A stretch of 64,000 nucleotides of DNA from Collimonas silvisoli (GTDB taxonomy: Bacteria > Pseudomonadota > Gammaproteobacteria > Burkholderiales > Burkholderiaceae_D), in contig NZ_JAGQEG010000003.1 in NCBI RefSeq assembly GCF_018305005.1, forward strand, positions 32,475 to 96,474. The letters are read 5' to 3'. The position numbers and the translations under genes are program-made. Positions 30,024 to 40,147 of this stretch are shown here, one piece after another. Numbering within the stretch: the first letter of the stretch is position 1; each line of letters begins with the position of its first letter. The notes beneath the pieces were generated by a model. It made no database searches. It was not told where the DNA came from and saw only the letters and a list, made by a program, of their open reading frames with translations.

Positions 30024-31133
30024 CTATCTATACTTACTCTTATTTCGCCGCTTAATTGCCATCCAGCCAGGCACCTTGAAACGCACAATGCGGAGGTACA
30101 ACCAGACATATGACAGTACAAATAACAAGAAGAAGCCCAGCAACATCCATGGATGACGCCAAAATAACGTTGCCGGCGCCACCGCCAACAACGAGAGCGC
30201 CCATAAATATGGCGATGTCAGGGAGTTACTGCGGGTGATCATGCGAGCATCGTGGTAGCCGACAGCCCAACGCACGATGCGACGGAAAATCAGGCTATGC
30301 AGATGAATTCCATCCGGCATGCCAGGTGAAGTACGCCTGACCAAGAGTCGGCGATAGATTGAAAACACCGTCTCGAATGCGGGATAAACCAACAGCAGGG
30401 CAGGATACCATGCAGATACTTGCGGGTTGCGCGCCACCAGCAGGATCGCCAGTTCGGCAAGCATAAACCCTAAAAAATAAGCACCACCGTCACCGAGAAA
30501 GATCAAGCCAAAAGGATAGTTCCATAATAAGAACCCGGCGATAGCGCCGGCAATCACAAGTGCGGCAGTCATCACAAAGACGTCGTTAACTTGCCAGGCA
30601 ACGTAGCCAAGCGAGAACAACATAAACATGGTTACGACGCTCGCCAATCCATTGAAGCCGTCGATCAGGTTCACCGCATTGGCTATTCCCGCGACCAGAA
30701 CAACGGTCAATGGAATAGCCACCCAGCGATAATGCATGAGCATATCCAGCCCGACAACATCGATTCGCACAACCACCGCATTCAACAGGTAAATGCCGAC
30801 GGCAGCCGAAACCATCGTCAGCAGCAAACGATGCAGCGCCCGCACCCGGCCTGTCAGATCTTCTGTCAAGCCCGCCAGAAATGCCACTGCAGAGGAAGCC
30901 ATCAAAAGCAATATCAGGGCTCCGACGGCAGCATCGCGATAATACGTAATAACTCCTGCCGATATCGAGGCAATGAAAAGCGGCAAACCGCCAATGCGCG
31001 GCACGATCCGGGCGTGAAATTTTTGGACGCCAGTGAGGTCGTTATCAAGCGGGACATGGCCATGATGAGCCAACCGCAATACGATCATCGTTGCCAGAAA
31101 TGAGATAACGAAGCTAATGAGAAAAGAAGTCAT
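30024..31133 (-). CDS. Undecaprenyl-phosphate sugar-1-phosphate transferase (WecA/WbpL-like, GT4)
   Basis: A 369-residue polytopic enzyme from the ATG at 31133 ('MTSFLISFVISFLATMIVLRL'); a TTG 17 codons upstream opens a longer frame without a ribosome site. Motifs of the MraY/WecA family are present: 'HARIVPRIGGLPLFIAS', 'NAVNLIDGFNGLAS', the Asp-rich 'FLGDGGAYFLGFMLAEL' and a cytosolic 'PDGIHLHSLIFRRIV', the equivalent of the HxHH loop. It would transfer a HexNAc-1-phosphate to undecaprenyl phosphate, priming the lipid carrier for O-antigen assembly. The sugar is not predictable. It could prime either the ABC-exported polymer or the Wzx substrate. Confidence 0.87.
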   Translation of the reverse strand: MTSFLISFVISFLATMIVLRLAHHGHVPLDNDLTGVQKFHARIVPRIGGLPLFIASISAGVITYYRDAAVGALILLLMASSAVAFLAGLTEDLTGRVRALHRLLLTMVSAAVGIYLLNAVVVRIDVVGLDMLMHYRWVAIPLTVVLVAGIANAVNLIDGFNGLASVVTMFMLFSLGYVAWQVNDVFVMTAALVIAGAIAGFLLWNYPFGLIFLGDGGAYFLGFMLAELAILLVARNPQVSAWYPALLLVYPAFETVFSIYRRLLVRRTSPGMPDGIHLHSLIFRRIVRWAVGYHDARMITRSNSLTSPYLWALSLLAVAPATLFWRHPWMLLGFFLLFVLSYVWLYLRIVRFKVPGWMAIKRRNKSKYR

Positions 31134-31317
31134 TCCAGTGAGTGCCGATAATGTCAAACGAGGGCCATTATGGCACTCCACCAACTACGTAATTCAGAAA
31201 TTTTTCACAATGCCAACGATACTTGTTGCATTCTGACTTCGCGTGTAACGCAGCTATTCTGTCTAAGCCAATGCGAATCCCGGATGAAAACCATGCGCAC
31301 CATCGGCGGCGTCGCCT

Positions 31318-32109
31318 TTATTTTCTGGACATATTGGCCCGCAAGCGATTTGCGCTAATTCTCAAATAGGCACTGGAAGTAAAGAATTTCATTGCACTTT
31401 GGATATGCCAGGACAAATATCGCAACTTGCGATGACTATCGCGTTGCGCCTCATGAATAACGCTTACGCGTTGATTCACCAATACCTGATAGCCGGCCAG
31501 GCGCGCCCTTGCACACAAATCGACATCTTCGAAATACATGTGGTAGCGCTCGCTCAGGCCGTGTAAACGACCATAAATCTCACGCGGAACAACCATGAAC
31601 ATACCGGCCACCCAGTCCGGCACAATGACATCGCCTCTCACGGTCAGCACTTCCAGAGGCAAAGAAAAATGAAAAGCTCTGCTGAGCAATCTTTTTCCCA
31701 ACAAAATCGGGCTAGGAAAATTACGCGCGCTATCTTCAATTTTATTTTGTTTATTGACGATTAACGGCGCACAAATGCTGTTGGGATTCTCCTTAATCGT
31801 GGACAACATGACATCAAACGGATCGAAGCCCAATTTGATATCCGGATTCAAGATAACAAAATTATCCCCATTACTAATGGCAAAAGCTGCATTGTGATTG
31901 CGAGCGAATCCCTTTATCCGATCATTTTTAATGACTCTCAAATCAAATGGCAACGCAGGAAAATCAAAAACGAAAGACTCCGGTAAATTCAGGGTAAGAA
32001 TCACCTCAATGTCCGACCGATTCAAACGAATCAGATCCTCAATCAATCTCTCGATATATTTTCCATGACCATGGCTAACGATCGAAATTGAAAATCTGGG
32101 AGTCATCAT
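31318..32109 (-). CDS. GT2 glycosyltransferase
   Basis: A 263-residue GT-A enzyme when started at the ATG at 32109 ('MMTPRFSISIVSHGHGKYIERLIEDL'); a TTG at 32148 gives 13 more residues and cannot be excluded, as neither has a clear ribosome site. 'VILTLNLPESF' replaces the usual 'vDNgS' strand, and 'NHNAAFAISNGDNFVILNPDIKLGFDPFD' holds the NPDI-type donor motif of rhamnosyltransferase-like GT2 proteins. The C-terminal 'GMFMVVPREIYGRLHGLSERYHMYFEDVDLCARARLAGY' is diagnostic of this group. It is AT-rich and leftward with its neighbours. It probably adds one sugar of the O-unit; donor and linkage are unknown. Confidence 0.83.
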   Translation of the reverse strand: MMTPRFSISIVSHGHGKYIERLIEDLIRLNRSDIEVILTLNLPESFVFDFPALPFDLRVIKNDRIKGFARNHNAAFAISNGDNFVILNPDIKLGFDPFDVMLSTIKENPNSICAPLIVNKQNKIEDSARNFPSPILLGKRLLSRAFHFSLPLEVLTVRGDVIVPDWVAGMFMVVPREIYGRLHGLSERYHMYFEDVDLCARARLAGYQVLVNQRVSVIHEAQRDSHRKLRYLSWHIQSAMKFFTSSAYLRISANRLRANMSRK

Positions 32110-32203
32110 TAGTATAGTTGTAAATATAAATAGAAAGAGGCGTCGCAATCCCTCAATCCTGGAATTATAATTTTTCCATGATTGAAATTATCAAAAATCT
32201 ATT

Positions 32204-33187
32204 TCAGCGATTAACAATATCCCTTACCACACTACGCATTCCATTTGAAAACACATGATAGCGGCCGCTTTTCCATTCTGAGAAAATGCTTGCAATTCGT
32301 TTCAATTTATCACTGGGAAGATGCGAGCGGAACTCGACATGTTTCTTCATTTCAGGCAAGAACGGGGGCGGCTCAATCGCATGCATCGAGGACAATTTTG
32401 ACAATTGCCTCATCAACTCCCCTTGCCGGGCTGCATACTTTGCATGAAACTGGCCTGGCGGAGCGCTCAACAGCTGCCAAATCCTCCATTTCGACAAAGG
32501 CATCCCGAGCGCATTATTCGCATGCTGACGATAAAGAATCGTGGGTGTGTCAAGCAAGCTCATCCGGCCATGCGTCGCGGCGGCTATGGCGAGCCACTCA
32601 TCATGTACCAAGGCAGCCGGAAATGGTAAGGCAATATCCAGCAAACACCGACGAAAGGCCGCCGTGGCGCCGGTGACCAGATTGCGTCGACACAATATCT
32701 CAAGCGCATTTCCCGCCAAAACGGCGCGGCGCTCGCTTTCCGACAATCTCAGTGCCTCGAATAGCGAAACGCCCAAATCCTGAGCAGCGGCGTTAACCAG
32801 CTTTGCGTTGGTATGCAACAAAAGCAGATCCGGATGTTTCGCAAATTCGTTCGCCATCAAGGCAATTTTATTCGGCAGCCAGATATCGTCTTGATCACAC
32901 AGAAAAATCAGATCCGTATCGAGCGCTTGCACCGCGGCTTCAAAATTCTTGATATAGCCCATGCGTTCCGGATGCCGATACACGGAAACGGGTAATGCTG
33001 CGTTCTGCGCCCATTCCTGCACAAACTCCCAAGTGCCGTCCACCGAACCGTCGTCATAGATCACGATCCGATCCGGCCGACGCTCCTGGTCCAAGAGACT
33101 AGCCAACTGCTCATCAAGGTAAGAGCGCCCGTTAAAAGTGCAGAGCGCCACTCCGCATGTCAACGTATCTTTGCTTCCCGTCATCAT
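32204..33187 (-). CDS. GT2 glycosyltransferase
   Basis: A 327-residue inverting glycosyltransferase. 'GVALCTFNGRSYLDEQLASLLDQERRPDRIVIYDDGSVDGT' (about residues 11-51) is the GT2 nucleotide-binding start. 'DLIFLCDQDDIWLPNKI' contains the acidic donor motif, and 'HDEWLAIAAATHGRMSLLDTPTILYRQHANNALG' is the acceptor-side signature seen in rhamnosyl and related O-antigen transferases. Two ATG codons in tandem begin the protein, overlapping the stop of the upstream transferase by 4 bases, so the two are coupled. Donor sugar is inferred to be a rhamnose only from the two rhamnose pathways nearby. Confidence 0.86.
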   Translation of the reverse strand: MMTGSKDTLTCGVALCTFNGRSYLDEQLASLLDQERRPDRIVIYDDGSVDGTWEFVQEWAQNAALPVSVYRHPERMGYIKNFEAAVQALDTDLIFLCDQDDIWLPNKIALMANEFAKHPDLLLLHTNAKLVNAAAQDLGVSLFEALRLSESERRAVLAGNALEILCRRNLVTGATAAFRRCLLDIALPFPAALVHDEWLAIAAATHGRMSLLDTPTILYRQHANNALGMPLSKWRIWQLLSAPPGQFHAKYAARQGELMRQLSKLSSMHAIEPPPFLPEMKKHVEFRSHLPSDKLKRIASIFSEWKSGRYHVFSNGMRSVVRDIVNR

Positions 33188-34128
33188 CCTGCGCCACCAT
33201 CAGTTGTTTGATCAATCAATACGGTCAATGGACCGGTACGCCCTTTCAAGCCATGCCAAATGCCCTTGGCCATCAAGCCGATCCTCTTCCAGCGCGGCGC
33301 AACAGCGATAGAAGAAAAGACAACGTATTGCAGCAAGCGAAACATGTGGTTTCGCCGCCATACCCAAGACATAGGTGCGAATCGCATCATAAGCACGGTG
33401 TTGCGAAACATATAATAATTACGAACTGGCGAATTCAGAGGCACTTCACGCCAATGCCCTACCCAAACACGCACTACACTGTCACCAAGGCGATGGCTTA
33501 GCCTTGCGGTGCATACGCCGACAATCGTCAGTCCCTTGTCACGCGCCCGCAAACACCACTCCGTATCCACGTGGTCGATGAAATAGCCTTCATTCATCAA
33601 ACCAACCACGTTCAATGCGGCAACAGGTATCAAACTTCCGGAAGCGATCAAGAAATCTGCTTCGATCAATCCATCTACGGCAGCGGCACAGGTCACCCAC
33701 CCGACCTTCGCGCCCTGCCGCCTGACAAATCCGGACAACGATCCGGTACGGCGATCGATACGCACCGGTCCTAGCGCTGCAACATTGACACCTTTTGACA
33801 AAAACCGAGATTCGGCAGCCAGTAAAGCATCAACCATGCCCGGCTCCGGGATACTGTCATGATCCATCAACAGCACATGGCTGGCGCCGGCTTCCTGCGC
33901 AAAGCGAATGCCGGTATTCTGGGCTGCGGCTATGCCGACGTTGCCGGCAAGCCGCAAAACGCGGGCGCCAGTTTCGGCTGCAACGCGCAAATGCCAGTCA
34001 GACACATTATCGCTGCCGTTATCCACCACCACGATAACACTCACCTGTGATGCAAGCGCCCGCAACTGCTGCTCCAGCAAATCCGGATCCGGCTGATACG
34101 CCACAGTGACAGAAACAACTTTTGCCAT
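33184..34128 (-). CDS. GT2 glycosyltransferase, rhamnosyltransferase-like
   Basis: A 314-residue enzyme resembling RfbF/WbbL-type rhamnosyltransferases: 'MAKVVSVTVAYQPDPDLLEQQLRALASQVSVIVVVDNGSDN' begins the domain, 'NVGIAAAQNTGIRFAQEAGASHVLLMDHDSIPEPGMVDAL' holds the acidic DxD-like motif, and 'MNEGYFIDHVDTEWCLRARDKG' is the conserved ED/DTEW base region. The C-terminal 'NYYMFRNTVLMMRF' is also typical. It is the first gene of a three-transferase leftward run. The specific sugar is not determined by the sequence alone. Confidence 0.86.
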   Translation of the reverse strand: MAKVVSVTVAYQPDPDLLEQQLRALASQVSVIVVVDNGSDNVSDWHLRVAAETGARVLRLAGNVGIAAAQNTGIRFAQEAGASHVLLMDHDSIPEPGMVDALLAAESRFLSKGVNVAALGPVRIDRRTGSLSGFVRRQGAKVGWVTCAAAVDGLIEADFLIASGSLIPVAALNVVGLMNEGYFIDHVDTEWCLRARDKGLTIVGVCTARLSHRLGDSVVRVWVGHWREVPLNSPVRNYYMFRNTVLMMRFAPMSWVWRRNHMFRLLQYVVFSSIAVAPRWKRIGLMAKGIWHGLKGRTGPLTVLIDQTTDGGAG

Positions 34129-34294
34129 AATCGACCAGTAAATAACTATTTTCCACGAGAGGCGACACGATACATCGTCGCGACTGCAACGACTGAAATA
34201 AATAGCCTAATATGCGCTGGCACCGGGCTAAAAGTCCGACCTAAGGAGAAATGTGCCTCAAGAACCAATGAGGCATCAGGAAAAACAGTGGAAT

Positions 34295-35716
34295 TTACTT
34301 CCTGCCGTAGATATCGTCAAAGCGCACTATATCGTCTTCGCCCAAGTAGTCGCCACTTTGCACTTCGATCATGACGAGATCAACAACTCCGGGATTTTCA
34401 AGACGGTGTTTATTACCCGCGGGAATATATGTAGATTCATTCGAATTGACGAACAATTCGTTATCGCCATTCACCACCCGAGCCATACCGCTCACCACGA
34501 TCCAGTGCTCGCTGCGATGATGGTGCATTTGCAGACTGAGGTGGCTTCTCGGCTTGACTACAATACGCTTGATCTTGAAGCGAGGCCCCTCTTCCAATAT
34601 CGTATAAGTTCCCCACGGACGATGCACAGTACGATGGATCTTGTGGGTATCGTGACCTTGCGACTTGAGCTGCGAATAGAGATGCTTGACATCCTGTGCG
34701 CGGCTGCTATCGGCTACCAGCAAGGCATCGGGTGTATCGACGATGATCAGGTTATCCACGCCGACCACGCCGATCATCCGCTCATGGCTCTTGATGTGGC
34801 TGTTGGTCACATCGTGAATCATGACATCGCCTTCGATGCGATTGCCTCTGCCATCGGGGCTGATCAAATCGCCCAACGCGCACCATGACCCGATATCGCT
34901 CCAACCGATACTGCAGGGGACGACCGCAACATTTTTGGATCTCTCCATGACCGCATAATCAATGGAATCATCCGGCACCTGCTCGAAATCATCTGCCGCC
35001 AATTCGGTTTTGCTATAGTCCTTGCCTTCGGATTTGTCAGCCTGTGCAAGGCAAGCACGGGTGGTCTCAAGGATTTTCGGACAATGCTGCGCCATTTCAC
35101 GCAATAGCGCCCCGGCAGAAAAGCAAAATATGCCGGAATTCCACAAGTAAGAGCCTGAAGCCACGTACTCTTGTGCTTTTTCAAGCGTCGGTTTTTCGAC
35201 GAAACGCAATACGGAATTACCAACCGCTTCTATATAACCGAAGCCTGTCTCAGGTGATTCCGGAGTAATCCCGAAAGTAACCAGCTTGCCTTCCTGTGTA
35301 AGCTTCATCGCCTTGGATACCGCCAGCGAAAACGCATCCTGGTCGGCGATGAGATGGTCCGCGGCCAATACCAGCATGAGTGCATCCTCGCCATGGGTCG
35401 CCGCTATTTGCAACGCTGCCGCAGCAACCGCTGGGGCAGTATTACGGCCGAACGGCTCCAGGATAAAACTGTTGGCTAAATTTTTTGGCGCCTTGCCTGC
35501 CACTTCACGATATTCGCTTTCCGTCTTAAAGAAAAGTTCATGGTTGGTTACTGTGAGAACCTCTGCCACGCCTGGAAGATTCGCACCACGCAACCAGGCG
35601 CATTGCAAAAGACTTTGTCCATTTTCCAGACGGATAAATGGTTTCGGATGCATTTCTCGTGAAACTGGCCAAAGGCGGGAACCGGCACCGCCGCATAAGA
35701 TGACAGGAATAAGCAT
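34295..35716 (-). CDS. manC: Mannose-6-phosphate isomerase / mannose-1-phosphate guanylyltransferase (bifunctional)
   Basis: A 473-residue type II PMI-GMP enzyme of normal length. The N-terminal nucleotidyltransferase signature 'VILCGGAGSRLWPVSREMHPKPF' (residues 5-27) and 'FVEKPTLEKAQEYV' make GDP-mannose from GTP and mannose-1-P. The C-terminal cupin ('HRPWGTYTILEEGPRFKIKRI...HHHRSEHWIVVSGMARV') isomerises fructose-6-P and mannose-6-P, with the metal histidines in 'MHHHRSEH'. It begins 10 bases after the rmd stop. With manB, gmd and rmd it completes the route from fructose-6-P to GDP-D-rhamnose. Confidence 0.95.
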   Translation of the reverse strand: MLIPVILCGGAGSRLWPVSREMHPKPFIRLENGQSLLQCAWLRGANLPGVAEVLTVTNHELFFKTESEYREVAGKAPKNLANSFILEPFGRNTAPAVAAAALQIAATHGEDALMLVLAADHLIADQDAFSLAVSKAMKLTQEGKLVTFGITPESPETGFGYIEAVGNSVLRFVEKPTLEKAQEYVASGSYLWNSGIFCFSAGALLREMAQHCPKILETTRACLAQADKSEGKDYSKTELAADDFEQVPDDSIDYAVMERSKNVAVVPCSIGWSDIGSWCALGDLISPDGRGNRIEGDVMIHDVTNSHIKSHERMIGVVGVDNLIIVDTPDALLVADSSRAQDVKHLYSQLKSQGHDTHKIHRTVHRPWGTYTILEEGPRFKIKRIVVKPRSHLSLQMHHHRSEHWIVVSGMARVVNGDNELFVNSNESTYIPAGNKHRLENPGVVDLVMIEVQSGDYLGEDDIVRFDDIYGRK

Positions 35717-35726
35717 GATTTCTATT

Positions 35727-37621
<1,895 letters not shown>

Positions 37622-37803
37622 TTAGATAATCAGAAATCATTTTCTAGGGAATCTCTTATATGAACGTTTCTCCAAACAATATTTCTGCGGCTAGCTGCAT
37701 GGCATCAAAGATGTGTACAAGCGAATGACTTACATTCTTGCCCGGTTTTACGGGGTCATTTTACATAGCTAAATGAAATTGAATATGCAGATAAATATTA
37801 TTT

Positions 37804-40002
37804 TTATCTCGGCGGCCAGGCAAGATCAAAATCTTCTTTATCTAAGGTCAGGTTTGGACTATAAGCAGGATCATGCTCTATGATATTCGCCCATTTCCTC
37901 TGCATGTATGCAACCTCTCCTTTAAATCTTTCTTTTTTTTCCGCAGTATCCTCCGCCCCTCGGGTCGCAGACTCATGGTGATAAAGTTCGGCGTACGGAG
38001 TCCAAACATTTCTGAATCCGATAGATCTTATCTTTAAACATAAATCTACATCATTAAACGCAACTGCAAGATTTTCCTCATCAAGACCACCTACCTGCTC
38101 ATAAATAGTTTTTCTTACAATCAGACACGCTGCAGTAACTGCTGAAAATGACTGGCATAAACCTCCCCTACCGAAATAACCTTTATCAGTATAGTCAATA
38201 TATTTATGCGCGTGGCCTGCTACCCCCCCGATACCTAAAATAACTCCACCATGCTGCAAAGTTGAATCTGGGTATAAAAGACGCGCACCGACCGCACCAA
38301 CATCTTTTTGAATTGCCAAGCTAACCATCTCTGTTAGCCAGTCCGGTGAAATTACTTCAATATCATTATTTACCAATCCGATAATAGATCCTGACGATGC
38401 TTTTACGGCACGATTATTAATTGCGGAATAATTAAATACTCCCTCATCTCTTATTACCTTAACGATGGGATTATTTTCGAATGACTCTAAATAATCAATT
38501 GTTTTTCGATCGTCAGAATTATTGTCAATTATCAATATTTCATAATTTTTATAGCTGGTTTTTTTTAAAATACTTTCAACACACTGCTTTATCAGCTTAT
38601 AGCCATTACGTGTTGGAATTATCAATGATACAAGAGGTTGATTGTCCGGAATTTCATAATGAATTCTGTAACTATGTCCAACTATCTCCGATTTTGCTTT
38701 GATACCGATGCGCGCAAAATGATCATTTATCGCCCGCTCACCGGCAAGCATGGCATATGGCTTTTCTGAACCATTCAAAGCTGTGCTGCCCGGCATGATG
38801 CGCCAATGGTACAGCACGCGAGGGATATGATGAATTTGTTCAGAATTTGGCAATTTCGCAATGCATCGTAGTGCCAAGTCATAGTCTTGCGATCCCTCAT
38901 ACCCGACTCTGAACCCACCAACCTCCTTTACCAAAGAAGTTTTATAAACCCCAAGATGGCAGAACATATTGTGCGACAGAAATAAATCATAGTTCCAATC
39001 GCACTTAAAGTATGGGCTTGAACGTACACCATCAAGATCTATTTTATCTTCATCGGAATAAATCAATTGAACATCAGGATTTTTATTAATAGCTTCCGCT
39101 ATATGGAAAAGTGCGTTTTCGGCCAGCAGATCATCGTGATCAAGCAAGGCGATATAATCGCCGCTCACCAATTCCAGCGCAGAGTTAGATGCGGCAGAAA
39201 TATGGCCATTTTCTTTGCGGAAAACCACTTTAATGCGTGAATCTCGCTCCTGGTGCTGACGGAGAATTTTCCCTATTTTCGGATTGGGAGAAGCATCATC
39301 CGCAATACAGAGCTCCCAATGCGTATAAAGCTGATTCGTAACCGATAAAATTGCTTCGTTAAGCAATTCTACAGGAAGATTGTAAACCGGCATTACCACG
39401 CTAATTAATGGCTTATAGGCCATTTTTTCTATTGCTGCTACGATTTCAAACCGCTTTGCATCATCAATTGTGTCGTATTGGCGTACCCACTCTGCGTAGC
39501 TCCGGCTGAAAACTGTAAATTTCCGCTGACTAACCAGCTGATGAGGTTTTATACCGGCGAGTTTGACTACCAAATCAATAGTATGGTCACCAACATCCAA
39601 TTCGACATCTATAATAAACCCGCTATTTGCAGAGTACGACGCCTCATTAAAATGGATGCCAACGTCAGGACGCGGTTGTTGTGTTTTACACTGAAATTTC
39701 CTGCCATCAATAAATACAAACACTTCACGTACAGGTATATTGGTAGAAAAACACCAGCCTGATATACGGATCTTTTTCTCTATTGTTGAATCCAGCGATG
39801 GAACATCCAGAGACCATTCAATAGGTGGCATCTCTGAATCTCTCAGAAAACCTCTTTTCCAATCAATAAAATGGTAGTACGCAATTTTCAATGAAATATT
39901 AGTATATATGCGCTTGATATTTGCCCTAGCCCCTGGCGACAAAGGTAATCGGCGATAAATTCGACGTAATACCGCTTTGGCATTGGATATTTTAGTTGAC
40001 AT
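37804..40002 (-). CDS. Large two-domain GT2 glycosyltransferase with N-terminal beta domain
   Basis: A 732-residue protein and the most AT-rich gene in the window. Residues about 55-165 look like a beta-sandwich ('KKIRISGWCFSTNIPVREVFVFIDG', 'GDHTIDLVVKL'), a domain seen in front of some O-antigen transferases. A first GT2 domain starts 'PLISVVMPVYNLPVELLNEAI' with 'DYIALLDHDDLLAENAL'. A second starts 'PLVSLIIPTRNGYKLIKQCVESIL' with 'SGSIIGLVNNDIEVISPDWL' and ends 'VAFNDVDLCLKIRSIGFRNVWTPYAELYHHESATRG'. Two catalytic domains suggest it builds two linkages, possibly the polymer backbone. It sits between gmd and the terminator-like methyltransferase. The sugar is unknown; rhamnose is likely from context. 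Confidence 0.87.
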   Translation of the reverse strand: MSTKISNAKAVLRRIYRRLPLSPGARANIKRIYTNISLKIAYYHFIDWKRGFLRDSEMPPIEWSLDVPSLDSTIEKKIRISGWCFSTNIPVREVFVFIDGRKFQCKTQQPRPDVGIHFNEASYSANSGFIIDVELDVGDHTIDLVVKLAGIKPHQLVSQRKFTVFSRSYAEWVRQYDTIDDAKRFEIVAAIEKMAYKPLISVVMPVYNLPVELLNEAILSVTNQLYTHWELCIADDASPNPKIGKILRQHQERDSRIKVVFRKENGHISAASNSALELVSGDYIALLDHDDLLAENALFHIAEAINKNPDVQLIYSDEDKIDLDGVRSSPYFKCDWNYDLFLSHNMFCHLGVYKTSLVKEVGGFRVGYEGSQDYDLALRCIAKLPNSEQIHHIPRVLYHWRIMPGSTALNGSEKPYAMLAGERAINDHFARIGIKAKSEIVGHSYRIHYEIPDNQPLVSLIIPTRNGYKLIKQCVESILKKTSYKNYEILIIDNNSDDRKTIDYLESFENNPIVKVIRDEGVFNYSAINNRAVKASSGSIIGLVNNDIEVISPDWLTEMVSLAIQKDVGAVGARLLYPDSTLQHGGVILGIGGVAGHAHKYIDYTDKGYFGRGGLCQSFSAVTAACLIVRKTIYEQVGGLDEENLAVAFNDVDLCLKIRSIGFRNVWTPYAELYHHESATRGAEDTAEKKERFKGEVAYMQRKWANIIEHDPAYSPNLTLDKEDFDLAWPPR

Positions 40003-40147
40003 TATTTAACTTAAAGAAATTAATATACAATGCGATACCATTCGCATTTATTCAATTTTTCTTATTACATTAATTTTCAGAAAATGGTGAATGTACCGAT
40101 AGAAGATCATTCTTCAAGAATCAGGGTTTCACCATAACTGAAAATAT

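Noticed and set aside
28385..34128. Insertion sequence or transposon explaining the AT-rich patches
   Set aside because: No transposase, terminal inverted repeats or target duplications were seen; all frames fit glycan biosynthesis.
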